From PALSA-1353 sp050012375 (lineage in GTDB: Bacteria; Planctomycetota; Phycisphaerae; Tepidisphaerales; Tepidisphaeraceae), in NCBI GenBank assembly GCA_050012375.1, contig JBEKHH010000015.1:1-64000 (forward strand): DNA of 64,000 bases, given 5' to 3'. The stretch's first letter is position 1. Every line of letters begins with the position of its first letter. Both the position numbers and the translations under genes were made by a program. Below the pieces are notes generated by a model, which saw only the letters and a program-made list of their open reading frames with translations, did no database searches and was not told the origin of the DNA. This document shows, in pieces, positions 35,071 to 44,015 of this stretch.

Positions 35071-36381
35071 TCTCACCGTCCGTTCCAATTTCTCGATCAG
35101 CAGATCAATCTCCTCCATCGTGACGCTTAATGATGGGCGCAGCCGAATGCTGTTGGTTCCGGCGCCGAGGAGGAGCAGGGAATCTTGCTCCAGCGCGGCA
35201 TCGAGGAAAGCCGACTTTGAGACGGGCGGGTGAAGACTGAATCCCTGGTAGAGCCCGATGCCTCGGGGATTGAAGAGGATTTGGGGATAAGCCGCGGCGA
35301 GCCGGTCCAGGCCGGCGCGCAGGCGGATGGTTTTTTCGGGGACCTGTTCGATCAGTTTTTCGCGGCGGACGATCTTCATTTCCTGGACGAATCGGACCAT
35401 GTCGGCGAGATGGCCGCCCCAGGTGCTGTCGAGCACGCCATGATCCTCCATGGGGTGAAGCATGTAGACGACGCCGGCGCCGAGTTTTTTGGCGGCGGCG
35501 ACGGCCTGCGGCGGATGGGGAAGACTGAACTGGTCGATGGCCCAGAACGTGCCGGCCTGACCGCCGGCCGTCTGCACTTCGTCGAAGCCGAGATAGGTGT
35601 CGTAACGATGGGCGAGTTCGCTGAGGCGTTGGAAGAAGCTGGGAAAAGCGACGCGATGTCCGCCGGCGCCTTGCAGGGGTTCGACGATGATGCCGGCGAC
35701 TTCGTCGCGGTATTTCTGGAGCATGCGTTCGATGACGGCGAGGCTTTCGTCGGCGGCGGCATGGTTCTGTGAATCCGGGCGGGAGGAATCAACGAACGGG
35801 AAGGGGACCGTGATGTTGCCGGGGATGTAGTCCTGGAAATCCTTGGTGATGATGGGATCGTCGGTGAGCTGGGTGACGTTGAGGGCGAAAATCGTTCGGC
35901 CGTGAAAGGCCTGGTCGAAGTGAATGAATCGACCGGCGCCGGGGCCTTTGCCGGCGCGGCGGAGCTTTTGATGATGAAGGTTGATGAGATACTTCATCAT
36001 GTTTTCGACGGCCTCGGCGCCGGAATTGAGGGTGTAGACCTCAAGGCGGGGATTGCGCATGCAAACGGGGGCCAGCTCGTGGATGAGCCGGTAATAGTCC
36101 AGGCATTGGGGGGTGAGAAAATCGGGGTTGGCGGTTTTGTTGTTGGCGGCGAGGGTCAGATTGCGAAGATATTCCGGCTCGCTGAGGCCGGGATGGTTAT
36201 GGGCGATCAGCTTTGAGCCGAAGTATCCGGCCCAATCGAAAATCTCTCGTCCTTCGAGGGTAACGAGCCATGAGCCGTGACATTTCTCCAAATCGAGCAC
36301 GAAGGGGTACGGCTCGGCGATGACGTAGTGGGCCAGCTCGTCGAGCATTTGTTGACTCGGGTTGGGTTGGGAGGCGGTCAT
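35047..36381 (-). CDS. lat: L-lysine 6-transaminase
   Basis: PLP-dependent class III aminotransferase that moves the epsilon-amino group of lysine to 2-oxoglutarate. About 444 residues. Visible features are YTLNSGAEAVENMMK (PLP phosphate region), FHGRTIFALNVT, GIIVEPLQGAGGH, FDEVQTAGGQAG and the probable Schiff-base lysine in AAAKKLGAG. The start at 36381 is preferred, as an upstream ATG at 36402 lies in repeat sequence. The C-terminal IRNQKPE is encoded by a family A repeat. Confidence 0.9.
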   Translation of the reverse strand: MTASQPNPSQQMLDELAHYVIAEPYPFVLDLEKCHGSWLVTLEGREIFDWAGYFGSKLIAHNHPGLSEPEYLRNLTLAANNKTANPDFLTPQCLDYYRLIHELAPVCMRNPRLEVYTLNSGAEAVENMMKYLINLHHQKLRRAGKGPGAGRFIHFDQAFHGRTIFALNVTQLTDDPIITKDFQDYIPGNITVPFPFVDSSRPDSQNHAAADESLAVIERMLQKYRDEVAGIIVEPLQGAGGHRVAFPSFFQRLSELAHRYDTYLGFDEVQTAGGQAGTFWAIDQFSLPHPPQAVAAAKKLGAGVVYMLHPMEDHGVLDSTWGGHLADMVRFVQEMKIVRREKLIEQVPEKTIRLRAGLDRLAAAYPQILFNPRGIGLYQGFSLHPPVSKSAFLDAALEQDSLLLLGAGTNSIRLRPSLSVTMEEIDLLIEKLERTVRIRNQKPE

Positions 36382-36390
36382 GGGGGTATT

Positions 36391-36421
36391 CTCATTTGTC
36401 ATTGGTCATTTGTCATTGGTC
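36391..36421 (+). repeat. Single-sided copy of repeat family B
   Basis: Two tandem units of TCATTTGTCATTGG lie between lat and the DUF3987-like gene, matching the left side of the element at 2622. The right inverted part is missing. Confidence 0.75.
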
Positions 36422-37974
36422 TACGGAGGTAGTTTTTGGTCGGAGGGGGTGTCTACGAAACCCTCGTCTTTGAGGTTGTGGCGGGGGGTTTCGTTACCGT
36501 TACCAGAGGCAGTGAGTTGAAAAAGCATCGAAGGGCGGCCGTTTTTGCGCGGCCAAGTGATCTGGCCTAGGCCGGCGTCGACCAAGCTTTGGAGGAAAGA
36601 AATCGCGATGTTGACCGAGGCGCGGAAGCGACGGGAGCAATGCATGAGTTGGCGCGGGGTCACGCGGCCGCCTAGGGATCGGATGAGATTCATCAGGCGG
36701 TCGAAGTCGCGCTGGTCGTCATCGGTGGGATCGGGGAAGTGGGAGCGCAGGCGCTCGGCTTCGTTGGTGAAGAATTCGACGAGGGCGAGGGCATCCTCGG
36801 TTGGGGATTGGGGGATGGTGGTTTCGTTGGCGGCGCTGTCGCCGGAGGCGATCAGGTGGAAGATCAAGGCGAGCCTGGGGATGTAGGTGACGAGATTGTG
36901 GAGGTGGGCGGCCAGAAGTGGATCGGATTGGGATTGGGCATTGGCGTGAAGGCGGTCGTGGGCGGCGACGAAGATTTTGTGGGCGACGGAATCGAAGGCG
37001 AGGGGAGTTTCGTCGGGGCCGCGACGGTGAATGTGCTCGGGGATGTCGCGAAGGTTCACAATGGTTTCGTGCCAAGCTTGGCGGAGTTTGGTGGGGAAGA
37101 ACGGGGCGGCGATGGGAGAGCCGGGAGGCGCGGGTTGGGCGAGGAGGAAATTGGCCAGCGGATCAGGGGATTCGAGGAACAGATCCGAGGTGCGGGGCGG
37201 AAATAGGCCGGTGACTGCGAGGAATGGCCTGGGGAGAAAAATCGTCGGGGGATAATTTTTGTGGAGATCGATGCATATGGGGGAGACATTGAAGTGAGCG
37301 GAATTGAGGGAGGCGAGGGCTGGGTGGAGATTTTGCAGGCAGAGGAGCAGCCCGCGGGGGTTCTGATGGAGATTTTGGGCGATGATGCGGGGGTGGTGGG
37401 AGGAGAGATAGAACATGGGGAACTTGGGATGGGCAAGCTGCGGCATCGGGCCGCGGGATTTGAGAGGGAGTTTTTTCCACTCCTCGATAGCGTCGAGATG
37501 GTCGCTGAGAGTGCGTTCGAATCCCTCGGCGAAATGGGACTGGTGGAGAATGAGGGGGTGGATGATGAGGTGTAGCAGATTGGAGATTCGCTCTTCGGCG
37601 GGGCAGAGGAGCGCGGACCAGATCACGGGGCGAACGAGAAGGTCATCGTAGAGGCGGACGGCCCGACTGTTGCCAATGGCCGCGCCGGCGACGGCGAGCA
37701 TGGGGAGAACGGCGGTGATGGGGTCGAGGCTGAAGGACCGTTGGGCGTGGGTGGAGAATTCGCGGACGATCGCGGGGAACCGCGAAAGCGGAGCGGGGGA
37801 ATGGGCCAGAGCAGGGTTTGGAGTAAAAATGGGGATCCCTCTATATCTATAGCTGGGAGGTGAAGGTTTTGTGCCTGTTTTGGGGTTGGGAATGGGAAAA
37901 AATTTTGGCGGATGCAAATGGGCAAGAGATTGCAATGACGGAGTGGTGTTCCCCCGGAAAGGAGTTGCGGCCAC
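36421..37974 (-). CDS. DUF3987-like protein with degenerate P-loop
   Basis: 517 codons. The stretch RFPAIVREF (65-73), LPMLAVAGAAIGNSRAVRL (90-108, shortened here) and RPVIWSALL resembles DUF3987 proteins, often found with primases or on mobile DNA. In that family a G-x-SGxxKSP phosphate-binding loop follows. Here the position reads CPAEERIS (124-131), so nucleotide binding is probably lost. Later parts (AQNLHQNPRGLLLCLQNL, TIFLPRPFLAVTGLFPP) also align with the family from memory. Residues 32-46 are encoded by a dispersed repeat, so the true start may lie downstream. It may be a decaying gene. Confidence 0.6.
   Translation of the reverse strand: MAATPFRGNTTPSLQSLAHLHPPKFFPIPNPKTGTKPSPPSYRYRGIPIFTPNPALAHSPAPLSRFPAIVREFSTHAQRSFSLDPITAVLPMLAVAGAAIGNSRAVRLYDDLLVRPVIWSALLCPAEERISNLLHLIIHPLILHQSHFAEGFERTLSDHLDAIEEWKKLPLKSRGPMPQLAHPKFPMFYLSSHHPRIIAQNLHQNPRGLLLCLQNLHPALASLNSAHFNVSPICIDLHKNYPPTIFLPRPFLAVTGLFPPRTSDLFLESPDPLANFLLAQPAPPGSPIAAPFFPTKLRQAWHETIVNLRDIPEHIHRRGPDETPLAFDSVAHKIFVAAHDRLHANAQSQSDPLLAAHLHNLVTYIPRLALIFHLIASGDSAANETTIPQSPTEDALALVEFFTNEAERLRSHFPDPTDDDQRDFDRLMNLIRSLGGRVTPRQLMHCSRRFRASVNIAISFLQSLVDAGLGQITWPRKNGRPSMLFQLTASGNGNETPRHNLKDEGFVDTPSDQKLPP
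37837..37881. repeat. 45-bp dispersed repeat, copy 1
   Basis: Begins CCCTCTATATCTATAG on the plus strand. It matches 58459-58503 at 37 of 45 positions, including an identical first 16 bases. It overlaps the N-terminal part of the DUF3987-like reading frame. Confidence 0.75.
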
Positions 37975-38240
37975 AGGCCGTCCCTCAACCGTCCTTCACG
38001 GCCCGGCTTGACCGACCATTTACTTGCTGTCTCATCCTCGGTGCCGCTAAGGCCGTACTCTGCCGGAACCCACCAATAACGACGAGCGCTGCCGGGCGAT
38101 TGGGATTTCTTCCCTCCCCACGCCGGCGGACCATCCTCACCCTGTGGTTGTGCATTGGCCGACGTGGCCGCGTACTTCACCCCACGGTTACTGGCGCTTG
38201 GCTCCAATTTTGATATCATCCGCAAAAAAGGACCTCGACT
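37975..38240. other. Intergenic region before mrr with an unexplained open segment
   Basis: Both strands have short open frames here, but none has a ribosome binding site and clear domain. On the minus strand the frame reads YGLSGTEDETASKWS and PGREGRLRDG, which looks composition-like rather than random, but I cannot assign it. AAAGGACC before 38241 is the mrr ribosome binding site. Confidence 0.4.
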
Positions 38241-39173
38241 ATGGCGATTCCCGAATTTCAAGAATTCATATTACCGCTGCTCAAATTTGCCGGCGATGGG
38301 AGGGACCACACAATTGCGGAGGCCCGAGACGCGCTGAGCGCCACCCTGTCTATCGATGCAAAGGACCGTCAAGAATTGCTTCCGAGTGGTACTCAAACCC
38401 GTTTCGATAATCGCGTAACCTGGGCCAGAACCTACCTCACCAAAGCCGTTCTGCTAACGCGCCTCGGCCGCGGCGCCTTCAAGATTACAGAACGAGGCCA
38501 ATCAGTGCTGCACAATCCCCCATCTCGCATTGACAAGAAATTCCTTCGCCGCTTCCCAGAATTCGCCAAATTCGCCGATGATTGGAAATCTAATCCGACT
38601 AATCTGACCCATCCGCCGGCCCCAGCGGCTGTTGACGAGGTCGCCGATGATCGAACCCCACTCGAAACGCTAGAGGCCAGCTATAAAAGAATCCGAAGCG
38701 CACTGGCTACGGACATATTGGAACAGCTCGCCAAGGCAACTCCGAAATTCTTCGAGCAGGTGGTGATTGATCTTCTCTTGGCGATGGGATACGGGGGCTC
38801 GCGTGCTGATGCCGCACAGATTGTTGGGAAAAGCGGCGACGAGGGAATCGATGGCACCATCAACGAAGACAGACTCGGCTTGGACGTGGTCTATGTGCAA
38901 GCTAAGCGCTGGAACGGCCCCGTGTCACGTCCCACCGTGCAATCCTTTGCGGGCAGCCTCGAAGGCCAACGTGCTCGAAAGGGTGTTTTTATCACTACCT
39001 CGCAATTCACGAGTGACGCCCGCGCCTATGTCCTGCAAATTGAAAAGAAAATCGTACTCATCGATGGAGCCCAGCTTGCACAGTTAATGATTGACTACCA
39101 CATCGGAGTTTCGACCACCGCCACCTATGAAGTGAACAGGCTTGATCTCGATTACTTCGAGGAAGACGACTAG
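38241..39173 (+). CDS. mrr: Mrr-type restriction endonuclease
   Basis: Type IV-like restriction nuclease acting on modified DNA. 310 residues: an N-terminal winged-helix Mrr_N domain (about 5-95), a linker, and a C-terminal catalytic domain with FFEQVVIDLLLAMGYGG. The nuclease core GDEGIDGTIN (D204) and YVQAKRW (Q220-x-K222) is intact, so it is probably active. Base composition and codon use look less GC-biased than the neighbours. No methylase or other restriction subunit is adjacent, as expected for a stand-alone Mrr. A tRNA fragment 150 bases downstream suggests acquisition by integration. Confidence 0.93.
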   Translation: MAIPEFQEFILPLLKFAGDGRDHTIAEARDALSATLSIDAKDRQELLPSGTQTRFDNRVTWARTYLTKAVLLTRLGRGAFKITERGQSVLHNPPSRIDKKFLRRFPEFAKFADDWKSNPTNLTHPPAPAAVDEVADDRTPLETLEASYKRIRSALATDILEQLAKATPKFFEQVVIDLLLAMGYGGSRADAAQIVGKSGDEGIDGTINEDRLGLDVVYVQAKRWNGPVSRPTVQSFAGSLEGQRARKGVFITTSQFTSDARAYVLQIEKKIVLIDGAQLAQLMIDYHIGVSTTATYEVNRLDLDYFEEDD

Positions 39174-39329
39174 CACTCCGCGGCGAAACCGTACACAAAA
39201 CTGCACACAATTCGCTGGAAAACATGGTCGAAATGGTGTATATGTGACACCGCAGCGCAAGGACGTAAGGCCTTGCGGTTGCCGGAAGTACAACGCTTCT
39301 CAACAGTTAAAAATTTTGAGCGAAACACA

Positions 39330-39367
39330 CTCATAACCCGGAGGTCGGAGGTTCGAATCCTCCCCCC
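39330..39367 (+). other. 3' half of a tRNA with CAT anticodon, likely attachment-site remnant
   Basis: The bases give an anticodon loop CTCATAA (anticodon CAT at 39332-39334), a five-base variable region, and a complete T-arm: GGAGG (39347-39351), loop TTCGAAT and CCTCC (39359-39363). No D-arm or 5' acceptor half precedes it, so it is not a functional tRNA. Such 3' halves are typical of att sites left by tyrosine integrases that target tRNA genes. Confidence 0.65.
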
Positions 39368-39561
39368 GATTCGAACCTCCGAGCGGAGTGGCTCGATGGG
39401 GGGTGCGGGAGAATTGAAAATTTATGGGATTGGGATTCCGCAGGGAGCAAGCTCCCTGGGCTTTGGAGGGGGAAGGCGACCCGGAAGGGCAAGACCATGG
39501 GATAACAATCCCATGGCTTCCCAAATGGGCGACCGCGATTCTGGGGCGTCGAGAAGAACGC

Positions 39562-39591
39562 GCGTCCCGGCGCGCCGGGACGCCGCTAAAC
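39562..39591 (+). repeat. Stem-loop plus GCTAAAC element (family H, copy 6)
   Basis: GCGTCCCGGCG (39562-39572) and CGCCGGGACGC (39573-39583) are perfect complements, followed by CGCTAAAC. It lies 35 bases beyond the stop of the convergent dehydrogenase gene. Confidence 0.75.
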
Positions 39592-39625
39592 ATTGGGTTG
39601 CTGTCCCTGAAACACGGTTCCTTAT

Positions 39626-40591
39626 TTAGAGGATTTGGTTTATGAGGGGCAGCGAGGATTGGAATCGCCGGAGGTTTTGCAGGAAATGATCGACGACGCG
39701 TTCGGATTCGTCGAGATGCCCGCCGCCGGTGTGGGGGGTGATGAAGCAATTGGGCGCTCGCCAAAGTGGATGGTCGGGAGGAAGCGGCTCGGGGTCAGTG
39801 ACGTCGAGATAAGCGGCGGCGAGCCGGCCGGTGGCGAGGGAATCGAGCAGGGGTTTTTGATCGACGGTGGTTCCGCGTCCGATGTTGTAAAAAATCGCTC
39901 CGGGCTTGATGGCGGCGAAACGGGCGGCGCTCATGAAGCGGTCGGTGGCGGGGCTGGCGGGGAGAATGTTGACGACGTGGTCGGCAACTGAAAGCAATTT
40001 TTCCAATTCTGAAATGGGATGGACGGGAACGGGTTCGTCGCCGCGGGGGTTCTGCCGGATGGCGGAAATTTTCATTCGCAGAGGTTGGAGCAATTCGGCG
40101 AGCCTCCGGGCGATTGTGCCGAAGCCGAGGAGCAAAACGGTTTGGCCGATGAGCAGGCGGCAACGCGGGCGGAGATCGGCGATGGGCCATGCGCGCGGGC
40201 CGAACTGGTTGGCCAAGGACGGAGGGATCGCCCGGGCGTGGGCGAGCATGAAAGCCAGGACGTGCTCGGCACACGGTTCGTCGAAGACGGATGAACTGCT
40301 GGTGATGACGGCATTTCGGCGTCGGAGGGCGTCGCGGATGTCGGGGCGGTCGTAGCGGGTGTAGCTGGCGCTGCTGAGTTGAACCCACCGGAGACGGGGA
40401 AGATCGAGGAGTTGATTCGGATCGGGCTGGCCGAAGGCGATGTCGGCATCGGCCAGGGAGGGATCGGGACCGGCGGCGGCGAGATTGTTTGTGCGCTGGG
40501 TGCTGAGAATGAGGCGATGGGGGAGAAGGCCGGCTGCGAGGCGCGATTCGACGGAATCGGGGATGCGGGTGTTGCACCAGATGACCAGCAT
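39626..40591 (-). CDS. D-isomer-specific 2-hydroxyacid dehydrogenase family protein
   Basis: NAD-dependent oxidoreductase of 321 residues. The nucleotide-binding loop is seen as LLGFGTIARRLAE, with conserved later motifs FYNIGRGTTVDQ, LDVTDPEPLPPDHPLW and ITPHTGG (catalytic His). Substrate cannot be told from sequence. Its neighbours give no clue, as it stands between a probable island and the tuf region. Confidence 0.9.
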   Translation of the reverse strand: MLVIWCNTRIPDSVESRLAAGLLPHRLILSTQRTNNLAAAGPDPSLADADIAFGQPDPNQLLDLPRLRWVQLSSASYTRYDRPDIRDALRRRNAVITSSSSVFDEPCAEHVLAFMLAHARAIPPSLANQFGPRAWPIADLRPRCRLLIGQTVLLLGFGTIARRLAELLQPLRMKISAIRQNPRGDEPVPVHPISELEKLLSVADHVVNILPASPATDRFMSAARFAAIKPGAIFYNIGRGTTVDQKPLLDSLATGRLAAAYLDVTDPEPLPPDHPLWRAPNCFITPHTGGGHLDESERVVDHFLQNLRRFQSSLPLINQIL

Positions 40592-40608
40592 GGCGGGAGG
40601 ATAGCGAT

Positions 40609-40654
40609 GAAACCCGAAAGTGCGAAACCAGAATGGCGAATCAAAACCAAAGCC
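40609..40654 (+). repeat. Half copy of repeat family A
   Basis: Contains CGAAAGTGCGAAACCAGAAT and then GGCGAATC, nearly the same as the left side of the element at 55115. The matching right arm is absent here. Confidence 0.75.
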
Positions 40655-40731
40655 AGTCCCGCCTCAATTATGGCAACATTTTCAGTCTTCATTGTAAATC
40701 CGTAATTCTCCGGCGTTTCCAGATAGAAATT

Positions 40732-40834
40732 GAACCGCGGAGCACGCGGAGATCGCAGAGACAAACGCGGAGAAGACCTTCGGACAGGCTCTTCTTTGCG
40801 TCTATCTCCGCGGCCTCGGCGTGCTCTGCGGTTC
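40732..40834. repeat. Inverted repeat, family C (GAACCGCGGAGCACGC type)
   Basis: Arms 40732-40747 and 40819-40834 are complementary with one mismatch. The interior has further GCGGAGA and TCTCCGC words that also pair. A related one-sided piece lies at 58547-58600. The rest of 40592-41088 has no gene. Confidence 0.8.
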
Positions 40835-40960
40835 GATCTGACTTTGAAATTAAGGAACTTACGCGAAAGATCAAAAACGTTGAATTATGGGGTTCAGCCT
40901 TGGGCGCCATCGAGATTCTAGGGGCCTTTGATTTCTCGATTTTTGACGGCATCCATATCA

Positions 40961-40988
40961 TTGACATTGGGTTGGGGCGATTTATACT
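40961..40988 (+). promoter_or_regulatory. Strong sigma-70-type promoter before tRNA-Thr and tuf
   Basis: TTGACA at 40961-40966 is followed after 16 bases by TATACT at 40983-40988. The tRNA-Thr gene begins 100 bases downstream, so this promoter likely drives the tRNA-Thr-tuf transcript. Confidence 0.7.
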
Positions 40989-41088
40989 CGCCGCCCTTCC
41001 GAGCTTCCGGTACGCGCTGGAACGGCGTTTTTTTTCCGGAAGCCTTCGGCGGCGCTGCCGAGAACGCCGGAGCGGCCTGGCGAGAAGC

Positions 41089-41160
41089 GCTGGCATAGCT
41101 CAGCGGCAGAGCGCCACCTTGGTAAGGTGGAGGTCCTGGGTTCAATCCCCAGTGCCAGCT
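41089..41160 (+). tRNA. tRNA-Thr (anticodon GGT)
   Basis: 72 bases without encoded CCA. Acceptor GCTGGCA pairs with TGCCAGC, the D-arm region is TAGCTCAGCGGCAGAGC, and the anticodon stem CCACC/GGTGG encloses TTGGTAA with GGT at 41121-41123. The T-arm is CTGGGTTCAATCCCCAG. It lies 59 bases before tuf, a common arrangement. Confidence 0.95.
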
Positions 41161-41219
41161 TATTGTAAAGAGTCGGAACACCGAGGTTTTGTAGAACAAC
41201 TGATCTGGAGGTTACGGAC

Positions 41220-42416
<1,197 letters not shown>

Positions 42417-42457
42417 CGAAAAAAACGTTGCGGCTCAACGGACGAGAACGGGTCAGC

Positions 42458-42490
42458 AGCCAGTGGAAGAGCCTCCGCTGGCTTTTGATT
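42458..42490 (+). terminator. Candidate intrinsic terminator after tuf
   Basis: AGCCAGTGGA (42458-42467) pairs with TCCGCTGGCT (42474-42483) with one G-U pair and a six-base loop, followed by TTTTGATTT. It lies 42 bases after the tuf stop. The T-run is interrupted, so termination may be partial and allow read-through to rpmG. Confidence 0.55.
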
Positions 42491-42518
42491 TCTTGGAGAG
42501 CAGAGCGGATAGGCGATC

Positions 42519-42683
42519 ATGGCAAAAGAAAACCGAGAGATGGTTTGGCTTCAATGCACGGAGACGGGCGACTTGAACTACCGCACGGAGCTGAAGGTGG
42601 CGGGCGGCGCGCCCAAGATCGAGCTGAAGAAATATTGCCCGCGGTTGCGAAAGCACACGATGCATAAGATTAAAAGGAAATGA
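42519..42683 (+). CDS. rpmG: 50S ribosomal protein bL33
   Basis: Short ribosomal protein of 54 residues, starting MAKENREMVWLQCTETGD and ending KHTMHKIKRK. It shows the bL33 pattern YRTELK and LKKYCPRLRKHT. It retains C13 and C41, but not the four cysteines of the zinc-ribbon form. It sits between tuf and tRNA-Trp/secE, a typical place. Confidence 0.93.
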   Translation: MAKENREMVWLQCTETGDLNYRTELKVAGGAPKIELKKYCPRLRKHTMHKIKRK

Positions 42684-42742
42684 GTGGCTGGCTATTGGTT
42701 GCTGGTTGGAAAGCGCCCTGGTAGTCCCTAGCCCCTGGAAAT

Positions 42743-42815
42743 ACGCCAGTAGCTCAATTGGCAGAGCAGCCGTCTCCAAAGCGGCAGGTTGGGGGTTCGA
42801 TTCCCTCCTGGCGTG
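42743..42815 (+). tRNA. tRNA-Trp (anticodon CCA)
   Basis: 73 bases, CCA not encoded. Acceptor ACGCCAG pairs with CTGGCGT, with discriminator G. The D-region is TAGCTCAATTGGCAGAGC. The anticodon stem GCCGT/GCGGC encloses CTCCAAA with CCA at 42776-42778. The T-arm contains GGTTCGATT. It directly precedes secE, a common gene order. Confidence 0.96.
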
Positions 42816-42821
42816 TGAAAC

Positions 42822-43430
42822 ATGGAATCGACCAAGATAAAACCAGAGCCGAAGGACGCGATGACGGGCGAGCAGGCTGACAATTCCGAGGATTCGCAAG
42901 GGCCGCCGCGCACGCCGCCGAGTCGTCGGCAGCCGGGTCCAACGCGGGCGCAGCCGGTGGAGAGCGCGACCGGGGGATACTTCCACATTTACAAGAAGGG
43001 GCAGGGGTATTGGACGCGCATGGGGACGGTGGCGGCGGTCTCGCTGATCGGATTGCTGACGGCGGATTTTCTGTACTCGCAGTTCGACGGATTTTCGACC
43101 CAGCCGTGGCTCAGCAAGGCGCTGAGGGCCACTCATCTTCAGGAGCCGCGGGGCGCGTATCTGCTGGTGGTGATTTTCTCGCTGACGTATGCGGCGATCG
43201 CGTATCACATGATGAATAAGCCGATGAACGTGGATTTTCTGATCGCCACCGACAGCGAAATGAAGAAGGTGAACTGGACGACGCGCAAGCAACTGATGGG
43301 ATCGACCAAGGTGGTGATCTGGTTCATGTTCGTCATAGCCGTGATGCTGTTTATGTATGACCTGTTTTTTCAAATGGTGTTCTATCTTCTGGGAGTGCTG
43401 AAAACGCCGCCGTTTTTCCTGGGACATTGA
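42822..43430 (+). CDS. secE: Preprotein translocase subunit SecE, enlarged form
   Basis: Essential membrane subunit of the SecYEG channel. 202 residues with a charged, Pro-rich N-terminal region of about 50 residues and three hydrophobic helices. The conserved SecE segment is near the end (DSEMKKVNWTTRKQLMGSTKVV followed by the last helix). Small SecE proteins have only that part; here two extra helices precede it. The gene starts seven bases after tRNA-Trp. Confidence 0.92.
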   Translation: MESTKIKPEPKDAMTGEQADNSEDSQGPPRTPPSRRQPGPTRAQPVESATGGYFHIYKKGQGYWTRMGTVAAVSLIGLLTADFLYSQFDGFSTQPWLSKALRATHLQEPRGAYLLVVIFSLTYAAIAYHMMNKPMNVDFLIATDSEMKKVNWTTRKQLMGSTKVVIWFMFVIAVMLFMYDLFFQMVFYLLGVLKTPPFFLGH

Positions 43431-43448
43431 AAGCTTGGGTGCGTGCTT

Positions 43449-43994
43449 ATGCAATTTTTCGTCTTGAGAGTGGCGAGCAACAAGGAAGACCGCGTGCGGG
43501 AGGCGTTGGTGCGGAAGGTGAAGATAGAGGGCGTGGAGCAACAGGTGGCGCGGATCCTGGTTCCGGTGGAAAAGGTGCGGCAGATCAAGGACGGGAAACG
43601 TCGGGACACGGATCGGAAGCTTTATCCTGGCTACGTCTTCATCGAGCTGGAACTGGACAAGAACGGGATGATTCCCGAGAAGGTCTGGTTCATGATCAAG
43701 GAGACGGACGGGGTTGGAGATTTCATCGGTTCCAACGGCAAGCCGACGCCGATGAGCCCCAAGGACCAGGCGAAGATGCTGGAAGAGGCGGAGCGACCGG
43801 ACGACAGCGGACCTACGATTCAGACGGCATACAAGCGTGGAGATCGGATCAAGGTGACGGAAGGGCCGTTCGTGAACTTTGAAGGCGATGTGGATGAGAT
43901 CATTCCGGACAAGGGAATGGTGAGGATCATCGCGACGATCTTCGGCCGCCCGACGCCGCTGGAACTGGAATATTGGCAGATCGAGAAAATCTGA
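43449..43994 (+). CDS. nusG: Transcription elongation/antitermination protein NusG
   Basis: Binds RNA polymerase and couples it to Rho or the ribosome. 181 residues: NGN domain (MQFFVLRVASNKEDRVREAL at the start, then KLYPGYVFIE) and C-terminal KOW domain (GDRIKVTEGPFVNFEGDVDE). The ATG at 43449 is preferred to the GTG at 43443. It follows secE by 18 bases. Confidence 0.96.
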   Translation: MQFFVLRVASNKEDRVREALVRKVKIEGVEQQVARILVPVEKVRQIKDGKRRDTDRKLYPGYVFIELELDKNGMIPEKVWFMIKETDGVGDFIGSNGKPTPMSPKDQAKMLEEAERPDDSGPTIQTAYKRGDRIKVTEGPFVNFEGDVDEIIPDKGMVRIIATIFGRPTPLELEYWQIEKI

Positions 43995-44015
43995 CTTGAA
44001 TGGGAGTGAAAGGCG

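Larger units (their letters stand above)
39174..39625. other. Gene-poor tail of a probable island
   Basis: No believable gene. It contains a stem-loop of CGCAAGG and CCTTGCG near 39255-39277, the tRNA-like fragment at 39330-39367, an inverted copy of its T-arm, the palindrome CAGGGAGCAAGCTCCCTG near 39441-39458 and a family H element. The first 60 bases after mrr could be the decayed 3' end of an integrase, but this is only a guess from the layout. Confidence 0.45.

Noticed and set aside
39300..39764. Possible gene on the minus strand overlapping the dehydrogenase end
   Set aside because: It runs through the tRNA fragment and a palindrome and overlaps a well-supported dehydrogenase.
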